Source: Emydura subglobosa (Eukaryota; Chordata; Testudines; Chelidae). Taken from it: a DNA stretch of 64,000 nucleotides. The notes under the pieces are model-generated. The model worked only from the letters and a program-made list of their open reading frames with translations, was not told where the DNA came from and did not search any database. The position numbers were made by a program, and so were the translations under genes. Location: positions 1,697,521 to 1,761,520 of the forward strand of contig ML679971.1 of assembly GCA_007922225.1 (NCBI GenBank), given 5' to 3'. Positions 52,845 through 62,666 of this stretch are shown here, one piece after another (position 1 is the first letter of the stretch; the number at the start of each line of letters is the position of its first letter).

Positions 52845-52871
52845 TATTCCACTTCCCATTAATTACCCTCA
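52845..52871 (-). mobile_element. CR1 LINE fragment, part cut off by a MITE
   Basis: TCCACTTCCCATTAATTACCC is the antisense CR1 phrase that normally precedes the sequence resumed at 53133. The piece ends in CCTCA at the MITE border. Confidence 0.6.
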
Positions 52872-53127
52872 GACTTGATCTACACTTCATTATATCAGTG
52901 TAGCTACATCAGTAAAGGCTGTGAAAGCAATATATACCTAATAGCTTTGCCAACAAAACCTCCATTGTAGATGCAGCTGTGTCGATGGAAGAGTGCTTCT
53001 GTCGATGTAGCTAAAGTTGTTCAGGGGAAGTGGTGTTCCTACGCCAACAGAAAATCTCCTTCAGTCAGCATATGCTGTGTCTACACCAGGGGGCTATGCC
53101 GCTTTAGGATCTGTAGTGTAGACATAG
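52872..53127. mobile_element. MITE inserted in a CR1
   Basis: Ends GACTTGATCTACACTTCATT and, inverted, CTGTAGTGTAGACATAG. CCTCA occurs on both sides (52867-52871 and 53128-53132), a probable 5-bp target duplication. Interior has GTCGATGGAAGAGTGCTTCT and GTGTCTACACCAGGGGG. Noncoding. Confidence 0.75.
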
Positions 53128-53810
53128 CCTCAATTAAAATTTTGTGCCTTATTTCTAATTTGAATTTGTCTGGCTTAAAGTTCCTGCCATTGGTTCTTGT
53201 TATGTCTTTCTATGTTAGATTAATGAGCCCTTTAAACCTGATATTTTCTCACTATGAACATACTTAGACGCCATGATTAAGCCACTTCTCAATCTTCTTT
53301 TCAATAAGCTAAACAGATGGAGGTCATTAGGTTTTACACTGTAAGACATTTTTTCAGTTCTCGAATATTTTTCCAATATCCTTTATAAAATGTGGACACC
53401 TGAACATCATCAGTCTCACTAATGCAACATACAAAGGTAAAACCATGTCCATACACTCCCACTACTTTCCTGTTTATACATCCAAGAATCACATTTGACC
53501 TTTTCGCCACAGCATCTACTGAGAGTTCATGTTGAATTGTCTGTCAGCTCTGACCCCTCATCCTTTTCAGAGATACCACTATTCAAGATACAGCCCCCCA
53601 TGCTGTAGGTATGGCCTGCATTCCTTGTTCCCAGATGTGTGACCTTGCAAATGACTGCATTAAACCACATTATGTTTGAATAGGCCCAATTTACCCAAAT
53701 AACCCAGATCGCTCTGTCTGACTGGAGTCAAAATCTTTACCTCCAGCCAGAGGACCTACAATTATTCCTATAAAAATTCTCCTATTTGCTGTCTCCTGTT
53801 CAGGTTTCCT
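53128..53810 (-). mobile_element. CR1 LINE 3' region, antisense, about 0.7 kb
   Basis: Plus strand reads TTGTGCCTTATTTCTAATTT, CCTGCCATTGGTTCTTGTTA, GATTAAGCCACTTCTCAATC, TTTTCAATAAGCTAAACAG, CCAAGAATCACATTTGACCT, TTTTCGCCACAGCATCTACT, GGTATGGCCTGCATTCCTTG and CCCAGATCGCTCTGTCTGAC: late ORF2 and 3' UTR reversed. Continues the piece at 52845-52871. Confidence 0.8.
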
Positions 53811-54295
53811 CAGAATAAGTCAGTTTTCCCCCTGCACAACAAGCCATCTCTTGACATGAGCACTCTCATCAGAATTAGCTAAATCCTCAACTTCTCCTAT
53901 TCAGGGACTATTATTGGTAAGATTATGATGAATCAACTGTAAAAGGTGCTGAACTTCTTAGATTTCCTTCATGGCTTTCAGCTGAATTTTCAGCTTGTCT
54001 GTATCACACTCAGCTCTATTGTATCTGAATGCCAGGCTGTGGTATAATGACTAGGTGTTGAATATTCTTTACCTCCTAGGATATATTCAGCACATTGCAA
54101 GATTACCTCATTCTTGAGGTTTTACAATTGCATTGGCCACAGATAAGAAAATCTGTATTAAATAAAAAACAAACAGAAAATATCCATACTGGAATGAAAT
54201 TAATTTATATAATAACTGTCAGTGGACCTCTCTAAGTTCTCTAACTCCTCAGAGCTGTTTCTTTTCCTGTAAAGTGACTTACAGTGAGAGAGAGT
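53811..54295. other. Single-copy DNA, no gene recognised
   Basis: No repeat or exon recognised. Confidence 0.4.
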
Positions 54296-54300
54296 CTGAG

Positions 54301-54575
54301 GCCTGCTCTATACTTATGGGGAAATTCGGCGGCAGCAGTCGACGGGAGTCACGCAAGTTACCCAGTCGACTTCCTAAATCCTCTTCTGCGTGCCGTCTCC
54401 ACTAAGCTGTGCTGACAGGAACTGCATACCTGTCGACACAGTGCTACTTCTTTTGAGGAGGTGGTTTAATTGAATTGACTTCTGGATCGATTGAGTGAGT
54501 CTTCACTGCTGCTCAATCAATCCAGATAGATCGATCTGACGGTGGCGAATTTGCCGCCGTCAGTGAAGACATACC
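54301..54575. mobile_element. MITE with CTGAG target duplication
   Basis: Flanked by CTGAG at 54296-54300 and 54576-54580. Ends GCCTGCTCTATACTTATGG and, inverted, CGTCAGTGAAGACATACC. CpG-bearing interior with GGCAGCAGTCGACGGGAGTC, GATCGATTGAGTGAGTC and TAGATCGATCTGACGG. Related to the MITE at 39662-39930. Confidence 0.75.
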
Positions 54576-54580
54576 CTGAG

Positions 54581-55267
54581 TCTTCATTTCTAGTTTTGCC
54601 TTCTCATTCTCTGCACACCTGTGAGAAGCCTATGCAGGAGTTAACACCCCAGTTTGCTGCAAAATAAGGAGGACTCTGGACCATTCTCACCCCTGCATAG
54701 TATAACAATAAAACAATTTCTCATTTAACTTAAGAATGCTTGCCTGTGGAGTTCAATATCTCTCCTAATGAGATGTTACTCTCTGCGGGGTCTTTTATAC
54801 TTGATTATTACAACTCTCTCTAGTCAGGTCTCCCTTGAGCTTTAATTATGGAACCGAAGCATGTTCCGAATGCCTCTGTTGGAGTTCCCACTTATTTCAG
54901 AGACAATAGTCGTAATATTGTTTTCCTGAACACCCTTAATTCCCTGCATTCATTTCCTAGACAATACTTTTTCGATTTTTATCTTGACATTTTAGTGTCT
55001 GCATCATCTTCCTCCCTCTTACTTCATCTGAGCTGTTAGAACACTATGTTTACTCTTGTTCACTATGTTCCTTTAATTTGGGGATCTTTCTGATTCTGTC
55101 TGGTTTAACAGCCTATGTGATCAGACTTTTTGTTGCTCTGCCCCTGTGCTTTGAACATGGTCTTCAGGCCACCAAGGAGAATCAGGATTTTGATGGTCTT
55201 TAAGTCAAATTTTAAGACCTGCTGCAATGTTTCTATACTGGGACTGACTTGCTTTTATGATCTGCTT
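54581..55267. other. Single-copy DNA, no gene recognised
   Basis: No recognised content. Confidence 0.4.
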
Positions 55268-55765
55268 TAACAGTTCTGGGCACCACATTTTAGGAAAGAT
55301 GTGGACAAATTGGAGAAAGTCCAGAGAAGAACAACAAAAATGATTAAAGGTTTAGAAAACATGACCTATGAAGGAAGATTGAAAAAAATGGGTTTGTTTA
55401 GTCTGGAGAAGAGAAGACTGAGACATGATAACAGTTTTCAAGTACATAAAAGATTGTTACAAGGAGAATAGAAATTATTTTCCTTAACCTCTGATGGTAG
55501 GCCATGAAGCAATGGGCTTAAATTGCGGCAACAGCGATTTAAATTGGACATTAGGAAAAAACTTCCTAAATTTCAGGGTAGATAAGCACTGGAATAAATT
55601 ACCTAGAGAGGTTGTGGAATCTCCGTCATTGGAGATTTTTAAGAGCAGGTTAGACAAACACTGGTCAGGGATGGTTTAGATAATGCTTGGTCCTGCCATA
55701 CGTGCAGGAGACTGGACTAGATAACTCCTTGAGGTATCTTCCAGTCCTATAATTCAATTATTCTA
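55268..55765 (+). mobile_element. CR1 LINE 3' end, about 0.5 kb
   Basis: TTCTGGGCACCACATTTTAG, TGTGGACAAATTGGAGAAAG, TCCAGAGAAGAACAACAAAA, GAAAACATGACCTATGAAGG, TTTAGTCTGGAGAAGAGAAG, GCACTGGAATAAATTACCTA, TGGTCCTGCCATACGTGCAG and GACTGGACTAGATAACTCC, ending in a TATAATTCAATTATTCT tail. Confidence 0.85.
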
Positions 55766-56074
55766 ACATGAAATTATGCTCATGTTGGCTTGGAGACCAT
55801 GGGCAAAATTTTCCACCATGAGCACAGCAGGGCTGCAGTCATGACTAGAAAATAATAATGGAAATTAACCATGTAGCACACCTTTAATATTCAGCCCTTT
55901 GTGTACATACACATTTTCATCCCTGCTGTCGTGAGAGCGGAATACTGAATGTCTGATAAGAGAACTCTTGCATATACCTGTATAATAAAGCAGTTCAAAT
56001 CAACACCATATGTCAAGAGAGGAAAATAGTTCAGCTTGAGCCATATCTAAAAAAAATCTAACTTTTTGCCTAAG
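55766..56074. other. Single-copy DNA
   Basis: No gene or repeat recognised. Confidence 0.4.
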
Positions 56075-56310
56075 GGATTGGGCTGTATCGATACTTGGAT
56101 GAGACCTCAAAGAAACATCAGAGTTTTTCTGTAAGTGGCGATAGTTACTTAATATTTGGCACTCTTCCCGCTCACTTAATATTGAACCAATATCCCACCA
56201 TGGTGGTAAGGGAGTAATATGAGGCTACTGAATGACTGGATGAGCCCTAAGATCAAGCTCATGACGACTTGCAGTCATTAAAAATCCCAAGGCATTCCTC
56301 ATTTGAATAA
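56075..56310 (+). repeat. Old interspersed repeat (CTTGCAGTCATTAA family)
   Basis: GATACTTGGATGAGACCTCA, GATCAAGCTCATGACGACTT, GCAGTCATTAAAAATCCCAA and GGCATTCCTCATTTGAATAA. Same word order as 52140 and 62100. Confidence 0.45.
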
Positions 56311-56524
56311 GGGTAGGAGTGTCTTCATTAAATTGCAAATCAATAATTATATTTTCCCAAACTAAAATTATCTCTGAAGTTTTATTTAAATATTCATTTA
56401 TTTATTATTCATTTTCTTTCCAGAACTGCAAGCTAGTGTTTCTGCTAACATTTAACCTACCAGCCCTTAGATTTTGCTGCAATTCAGTGAGTAGATGAAG
56501 CAACCGATGTGTATAATGTTGTTA

Positions 56525-56570
56525 CATTTCAGATCCTTCAAGAGGAAAAGCACTATATAAACATATGAAC
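56525..56570 (+). mobile_element. MIR-type SINE 3' scrap
   Basis: CATTTCAGATCCTTCAAGAG and GAAAAGCACTATATAAACAT fit the MIR end. Confidence 0.4.
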
Positions 56571-56587
56571 CCTGATTTTTGCAATGG

Positions 56588-56720
56588 TGATGAGTAGAGC
56601 CAGTCAAATTCTTTTGGGGGAGGATTTGAAGTGGATATTTCAATGTAATATTTTGAAATTTAAATTAAATCAGATTTTTATGAGATGTTTGCAACTGTAA
56701 GCTTGTTAAAATGTATCAAA
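56588..56720. repeat. T-rich hAT-like repeat fragment
   Basis: AGTAGAGCCAGTCAAATTCT, GATATTTCAATGTAATATTT and TGAAATTTAAATTAAATC recall the interiors of 9642 and 41993. Confidence 0.4.
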
Positions 56721-57359
56721 AGTTCAAATAATTTTTAAAATGAACAATATGTTTTTGCAAACTTTTTCATTAGCTTTCCACATCTTTTTTGACCAATTGT
56801 AGCACTGAGAATCTGCAGCTTCTATGAAACAATACAATGGGAACTGGAGTTGCCAGCACCTCTGAAAATCAAGCCAATGACATTTGTTCGAAGGGTTTTG
56901 CCATTGGTGATCCACATTTCACTTTCACATATGGCAGAAAAGAGAAACAAAAACCTTTCACTGCTTAATTAAAAGATAAAATATTGCTACTCTATTTAAC
57001 CTAGACTCAACAAAATTAGATTTTTGCCCTATTTCCATTCAATTAAAAACCTGCCAAGTATATGCAGGACTGCACTACTAATTTATTAGCAGAACTGTGT
57101 AAATTTTTTTTTTTAATTGTTTGTTTGACAAATTTCACCTCTTTTTTTGGTAAATTGTCCATGAACAGATCAAGATTTTTCTCAAATATGTTCCTTATTT
57201 GAAATTATTAACTAAATAATTTCTGCCAATAATTCTTGGTCTCTAATTTGTTTGTGAGCAATTCTGTATTCTAAATTTGAGCACTCTTGATTGTCTCATC
57301 ATCATGAATGAAGATAACTCAATTCCCAACGAGAATTCTTACAGTTAATAATTTGAATT
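56721..57359. other. Single-copy DNA, AT-rich
   Basis: No gene or repeat recognised. Poly-T at 57106-57114. Confidence 0.4.
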
Positions 57360-57567
57360 TCACTTTTCATGAATATTTTGCAGTACTCCCTTAAAACGAG
57401 CTATTGCTGAGACCATTCCACCCAGTAAATCATTGGCTAGTGTAATCACAGAAGGTGAAAACGCACTTACAGCATACTCATTCAAAAATGTAAATGGATC
57501 TTTGCAGGATGCTTCTTGCATATTACTCAGCTCTGCATATACCAAGTCTGCTAAAATACCTCCCTGG
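57360..57567 (-). other. Unassigned open stretch with protein-like composition
   Basis: On the minus strand, an open frame runs from about 57567 to a stop at 57360, with an ATG at 57545. It encodes balanced, partly hydrophobic sequence with segments such as QEASCKDPFTFLNEYAV and LANDLLGGMVSAIARFKG. Reversed CTTAC (GTAAG) within it, near 57468, makes a GTAAGT donor-like site, and a TTTTAG lies before the GCAGACTTGG start. It could be an exon, a fragment of a pseudogene or transposase, or chance. I do not recognise the protein. Confidence 0.25.
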
Positions 57568-57794
57568 TTCTTTTAAACCAACATGAAGCACAACTGCAGT
57601 GTGAACTTGGAGTTAAATCTTGGTTCAACTGCAGTCAATTAGAGTTGTGCTAATGACTTCAGTGGGACCAGGATTTTAAGCCTGGTGTTTATTTGTAGAT
57701 TTTTAAAATATTTTTTAAAACACAGAATCTCACATGAGTTGTGATACACATTGTTAAATTAATTAAGCTTTTTAAGATTCAGAACAATAAAATT
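57568..57794. other. Single-copy DNA with a palindromic repeat scrap
   Basis: TTAAATCTTGGTTCAACTGC, AGTCAATTAGAGTTGTGC and GACTTCAGTGGGACCAGGAT (57612-57675) are a decayed member of the CATTGACTTCAATGG class. Confidence 0.4.
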
Positions 57795-58485
57795 AAGTCC
57801 AGTGACAGAACAGGACCTGGCGGTTACTGTGGACAGGAAGTTGAATATGAGTCAACAGCCTACCCTGGTTGCCAAGAAAGCTAATGGCATATTGGGCTGC
57901 ATTAGTAGGAGCATTGCCAGCAGATCGAGGGAAGTGATTATTCCCCTCTATTTGACATTGGTGAGGCTGCATTTGGAGAACTGTGTCCAGTTTTGGGCCC
58001 CCCGCTACAAAAAGGATTTGGACAAGTTGGAGAGAGTCTAGCAGAGGGAAACAAAAATGATGAGGGGGCTGGAGCACAAGACTTATGAGGAGAGACTGAG
58101 GGTACTAGGCTTCTTTAGTTTGCAAAAGAGAAGAATGAGGGAGGGTTTTGATAGCAGCCTTAACCACCTGAAAGGGAGAATGGAGCTAGACTGTTCTCAG
58201 TGGTGGCAGGTAACAGACCAAGGAACAATGGTCTCAAGTTGTAGTGGGGGAGGTCTAGGTTGGATATTAGGAAAAACTTTTTCACTAGGAGCGTGGTGAA
58301 GCACTGGAATTGGTTACCTAGGGAGGTGATGGAACCTCCATCCTTAGAGGTTTTTAAGGCCCGGCTTGACAAAGCCCTGGCTGGGATGATTTAGTTAGGG
58401 TTGGTCCTGCTTTGAGCAGGGGGTTGGACTAGATGATCTCCTGAGGTCTCTTCCAACCCTAATCTTCTATGATTCTATGACATAC
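57795..58485 (+). mobile_element. CR1 LINE 3' end, about 0.7 kb, relatively young
   Basis: Well kept: CCTGGCGGTTACTGTGGACA, GAAGTTGAATATGAGTCAAC, GGAGAACTGTGTCCAGTTTT, GGACAAGTTGGAGAGAGTCT, CTTTTTCACTAGGAGCGTGG, GTTTTTAAGGCCCGGCTTGA, GGTTGGACTAGATGATCTCC and the tail TTCTATGATTCTATGA. A 79-codon plus frame (57802-58041) is the end of the ORF2 protein. It looks less decayed than its neighbours. Confidence 0.9.
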
Positions 58486-58909
58486 ATTTTTATGGCCCAA
58501 ATGCCAGACAGTGGTGATATGCATGAAGACTGTGTATGTTACATGCTGGCACATGGATGTGAATCTCAGAGAATCTAACTGTTTGTAACATATGCATCGG
58601 GGGTTCTGGAAGATGTTAGAAGTTACAGCCTCTTTAGCTTATTTGGACATAAGTCTGAATTTGGCCCTCTAGGTTGCAATCTGATTGGCTGATGAAGGTT
58701 TCAGCCCTGATGATCATAGGACAAAATTTAGAAGCTGGTTGGTCCTTATTCTGGGTTTTGTCATCCCATTACAGATTCAAATCTACATTCCAAATAATCA
58801 GAAAGTTTTGGTGTGGATAAAAATCTAGGTTTCAGCTTCAGACACATCTACAAGAAGTGTATGGACTGTCACTCATTAACGACCCTGAACCCATTCATAC
58901 CTGTATGAC
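58486..58909. other. Single-copy DNA, no gene recognised
   Basis: No recognised content. Confidence 0.4.
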
Positions 58910-59012
58910 TGTTATTATGAAACAAATCTATAGCACCATAACCTTACATGTCACTTTACAAGGACACGACAGATGGACATGTCCCTGCTTCAAAGAGGTT
59001 AAGGTAAGAGAA
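58910..59012 (-). mobile_element. MIR-type SINE tail fragment, antisense
   Basis: ATAGCACCATAACCTTACAT, GTCACTTTACAAGGACACGA and GTCCCTGCTTCAAAGAGGTT: reversed tail. Confidence 0.45.
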
Positions 59013-59541
59013 AATTCCTTTACCGTTGTCTTTATTCATTTGAATATATTTATCCTCCAGTCTCGGCCAACGATGACACGTTGGGCTATCCTTCCATGGA
59101 CTTACCAGGAATATCACAAGAATGACAATGGAAATATAGTTTGTAGGGGCAGCAACAGAGGAGTTTAAAGGAAATAATCCATAAATGTGGCATTAAGTCA
59201 CCGCCAAGCCCACAGTAGAAAGGCAGTATAAAGGCACCTGAAGAGGTGGGTTCAGGTAGATGTAGGGCCCAGTGACTGAGGAGATGCCAAGGAAATCCTA
59301 GTCAGATCTTGGGAAGATCTGTGAGTTAAGGCACCTGAACCCAAGAGCTTCTTCTACTGTGATCACACCATGCCCTGCCACCCTTATGCAGGTTACTCCC
59401 CCGTAGAGGAGAATGGAGTCCTAAGATTGTACCCACGAGGGCTAAACTTGTGAGAAGCTCCTAAGCCATCTCTTCCCCTCATGCAGGAGCTGGGCCTGAC
59501 TTTGCTGAAGGTTCAGAGTCTCATCATCTTACTCCATTTTG
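59013..59541. other. Single-copy DNA, no gene recognised
   Basis: No exon or repeat recognised. Confidence 0.4.
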
Positions 59542-59632
59542 GCCATACAAGTAGTCCCATTGGTTTCAACAGGAGGACTCAGAGACCAACATGCTATTCA
59601 ATGTTAATAAAATTAGTAGAATCTGGCCCTTA
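59542..59632. repeat. Palindromic repeat fragment
   Basis: GGCCATACAAGTAGTCCCAT, TGGTTTCAACAGGAGGACTC and AGTAGAATCTGGCCCTTA. Confidence 0.45.
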
Positions 59633-60722
59633 ATTTGGGATGGTTCCTCCTACACCCCCATAATTTCTGCCTTTGCAAACATTAACACAAAACTCTAAGA
59701 TAATTTTGAAGATAGAATTTGTAATTAACAAAAAACTTTCCAGTGATTATGCAGGTCAGGTGGCGTAACATTTCCTAATCCAGGTGGTTCCAAAATTGTG
59801 GCTGGATCACATCCATGTATAAGTTGTAAACCGCACACAGTTAGCTGACTGAAAATCTTTTTTTAAAAACAGCCATTCATCAAGAAATAATTACCAGCTA
59901 ACTCAGAATCCGAAGGAAAGCTGAGGTCCTTTTTGCATTGTCAAGGACAGTTCTTCATCTCATGGCAGCTGCCGATTCAGAACTGCAGTTGCTAAGCGAT
60001 TTGTTAAATTCTTTATTCATATAAAAACAGACACAAAAGTAAAATAAAGCCCTGTTCACATTTCACTTTTATAGTGATACACATCATGTGAGGCACTAGC
60101 ACAGAAGAATAATTCTCATTGGCTAGCAGCTGTTGGATTCTAGCAGAGGATCTGGAAAGTAGCAATTTACAAGATTTTTCATATTTAAAATCTGTTAGTT
60201 CCTGAGCAAAACAAGTTTCTACTTCAGAAAAAATGACTATGATAAAAACACCTCAGTATGTTATGATTATCTATGCACAGTGAGGAATTTCAGAATATAG
60301 TTTATTTCTTTAAGTGAATCAATACATTTTATCCACATTTAAAAAATAAAGATGCTAGCACAGCAACACTAATTATCTGCTGAATTTACCTTTGCTGCTT
60401 TCCTGAGTGTTTCAGTTCACCTTGTGTCTCAGTTTTTAATCACTTCTTTATCGGTACTGCAATTTTGCTTACAAAGTCATCTACAGTTTTTAATGGAGCT
60501 AAATGTAGTTATGTAATTGTGCTGGATTATGAAGGCTTATTGGATGCAAACTTTGATGGAAATGATATATGTCGATTTCAGAAAAATGTAAAAAATTCTG
60601 CAAAATTATCTCATTTTATATATAGCCCTACATTTAACAGCTTTACAAACCTGCAAAAGTTAGTTCCTGTAGAAAACTACCAGTCTACATATGATGAAAT
60701 TTGGAGTAGTAATACCAGAGAG
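59633..60722. other. Single-copy DNA, no gene recognised
   Basis: No repeats recognised over about 1.1 kb. A 94-codon plus frame (60465-60749) with segments such as VIVLDYEGLLDANFDGNDIC is AT-rich; I regard it as chance but it has no repeat overlap. Confidence 0.4.
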
Positions 60723-61228
60723 CTGTCAGTCAGCCAGCCATCCATCTAATTGGCTTCTTACCATCTTTCCATCATGTTTTTTTTATAACTGGTCGCCTCT
60801 GGCTAAAATGCAAATCATGAGGAAGAGCCGTCTAGGAAAAGCTGCTGCTTTCTTAATTATCTGTCAGAGTATGGACCAGTGGACCCTGGGCCAGAGAGTA
60901 GAGTTATGCTAAGCAGCAAGGCATCATGGGAATTGGAGTGACAGCTCATTTTCCTCCTGTGTTTTTCCGTGTTCGAATGACAATGCAGAAATATGGGTTT
61001 TTCCCACACTTTCTCTGAACACCTGGGCCAATGCTCAGGGGAACACAAAGCCAAAACTGTCACATTTTCAGACATGGTCTTATTGCTGTCACTGTGACAG
61101 GATTGTTGACAAATGCCAGCAGTCATCTCAGCATCTTGGGAAATGTCTGCCGTGGTTGTGTCAACAGCCTGACAGAAATTGTTAATGTTTAAACTTCTTC
61201 CACTGACAGAATACTGTCTTGCTGACAG
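60723..61228. promoter_or_regulatory. Candidate enhancer: cluster of nine TGACAG/CTGTCA sites
   Basis: The hexamer TGACAG, or its reverse CTGTCA, occurs at 60723, 60861, 60939, 61057, 61086, 61095, 61170, 61204 and 61223. Seven lie in 290 bp, against about 0.14 expected in random sequence. TGACAG is the recognition core of MEIS/TGIF (TALE) homeodomain proteins. The block is non-repetitive and noncoding. A role as an enhancer is inferred. Confidence 0.45.
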
Positions 61229-61430
61229 TATTTGTCATATGAAACTCAATCTTTGTCAAACTTGCTTAAAAATTAACACTTCCTCCATTTCTTTTGCAGT
61301 TCTCTGCCTAGCAATGCTGCTCTGTGGGTTTTTTTTTTTAAGTAATAAGATTTCAACGAGATAATATTCTACAGTCCACAATGAGTCCGAATACACAAGC
61401 ACATTATGATCTTATGGCCAGCTTATCCTT
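61229..61430. other. Single-copy DNA beside the motif cluster
   Basis: Includes TTGTCAAACTTGCTTAAAAA near 61252 and a poly-T at 61329-61339. May be part of the same conserved block. No gene. Confidence 0.35.
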
Positions 61431-61645
61431 TTGACCTCTGCTACAATGATAATTATGCTTTTATTCTTTGCCCATTTTTTTCGCCTTAGGAATCAAAGTT
61501 TTGAATTATTCAAGAGCTATAAAAATCCTATTTCTCCGCGTACAATGTGGAAAATCAATTAAACAGAGTTTGTTTAGCACTTATATAAAATCAAGTTACA
61601 AGTTTGTAGATAGACATTAACTGAGTCCTTTTCCAACTTTGATTT
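61431..61645. other. Candidate conserved noncoding element
   Basis: Non-repetitive with AATGATAATTATGCTTTTAT (61446) and GGAAAATCAATTAAACAGAG (61549): homeobox-like words in single-copy DNA. Inference. Confidence 0.3.
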
Positions 61646-62099
61646 TGAAGGTCAGTCCAGCTAGCTAGAGAAGCAAATTGTTCACAACTTACATAATGAG
61701 TTTCATCTGGGAAAGTTCTCCCAGCTTCAAGCAACATGGGAATTCAATGTTTGTGTGTGTGTTACTGTTCCTAGATGAGAAGTTGAGTGATAGCTTATAA
61801 TAAACATTGTATATGCACTAAAAGTGGAGGCTGCATCATGGTTGTGTACACTTATGTGGTTGTATAAAGGAAGACCTGCAACTGATGCTTCCATACCACC
61901 TTCAACTATAATTTCATCCACTCTTCATAGGCTATGCAATGAAGTTTTTGGCTGGGACACTTGGCTGCCACACTTGGGTAGGAGAACTTTGAGGCTAAAG
62001 GTTCACTTTCAAGAAGGGAGATAACAATGCTGCAGTACAAGGTTTTGGAGAGTCATTAGAAGGGTTTCTTCTCTGAATCACTACCAGTAGTGAACAAAT
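61646..62099. other. Single-copy DNA, no gene recognised
   Basis: TG-rich patch at 61750-61762. No gene or repeat recognised. Confidence 0.4.
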
Positions 62100-62255
62100 G
62101 TCCCAGCATGTGTTGCTGGAAATGACTTCTTTCAGACAAGAGGTCCTGACCATTCTTGGTGATTTAAGTTCCATAGCACTTTTTCAAGCCTGATACCCTA
62201 GCTGAATTTTAGATTGGATAATTACATTCCGCCTCCCTTAATGCCTTAGAAGTCA
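62100..62255 (+). repeat. Old interspersed repeat (same family as 52140)
   Basis: AGAGGTCCTGACCATTCTTG, GTGATTTAAGTTCCATAGCA, CTTTTTCAAGCCTGATACCC and TTGGATAATTACATTCCGCC. The last phrase matches GATAATTACATTCCACC in the copy at 52330. Confidence 0.55.
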
Positions 62256-62299
62256 CTGGAAAGACTCAATGGGTACTGCATAAGGACTTAGACGTCCTG

Positions 62300-62366
62300 T
62301 CCAACTCCCAGTAGATCAATGGCAAAACTATCATTGACTTAAATGGGAGTGAGATCAGGCCCCTAA
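62300..62366. repeat. Short palindromic repeat
   Basis: CCTGTCCAACTCCCAGTAGA, TCAATGGCAAAACTATCATT, GACTTAAATGGGAGTGAGAT and CAGGCCCC: two near-palindromic cores. Confidence 0.55.
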
Positions 62367-62519
62367 GGTTTCAGTTGTACTATTCTTCACTTCAGTTCCT
62401 AAACCGTTGTCTGTTGTTTGTATGCACTGTTAAGCATTGGCCATTTTTGGTCTACAAAGATGGGTGGCTGCAATTCAGAAGTAGGCAGAGAGTGACTCAG
62501 ATGTAATATATATTTGAGA

Positions 62520-62640
62520 GGCAAAATAATCTAGTGGACTGAGCGTGGACCTGTGAGCTAGGGTCTCCTTTGTTCTCAACTCAGCTGAGGTTCTGATTTG
62601 GTATGTAACTTTGGGGCACTTGTTTAAGCCAAACTGTGAA
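62520..62640 (+). mobile_element. MIR-type SINE, 5' half
   Basis: AATAATCTAGTGGACTGAGC, GTGGACCTGTGAGCTAGGGT, TTCTCAACTCAGCTGAGG and TATGTAACTTTGGGGCACTT. It fades out before the LTR that follows. Confidence 0.55.
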
Positions 62641-62666
62641 AACTTGGCTTCCTAAAATGAAGTACC

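Noticed and set aside
57802..58041. 79-codon frame as a gene
   Set aside because: Part of a CR1 ORF2 C-terminus; the flanking sequence is CR1 on both sides.
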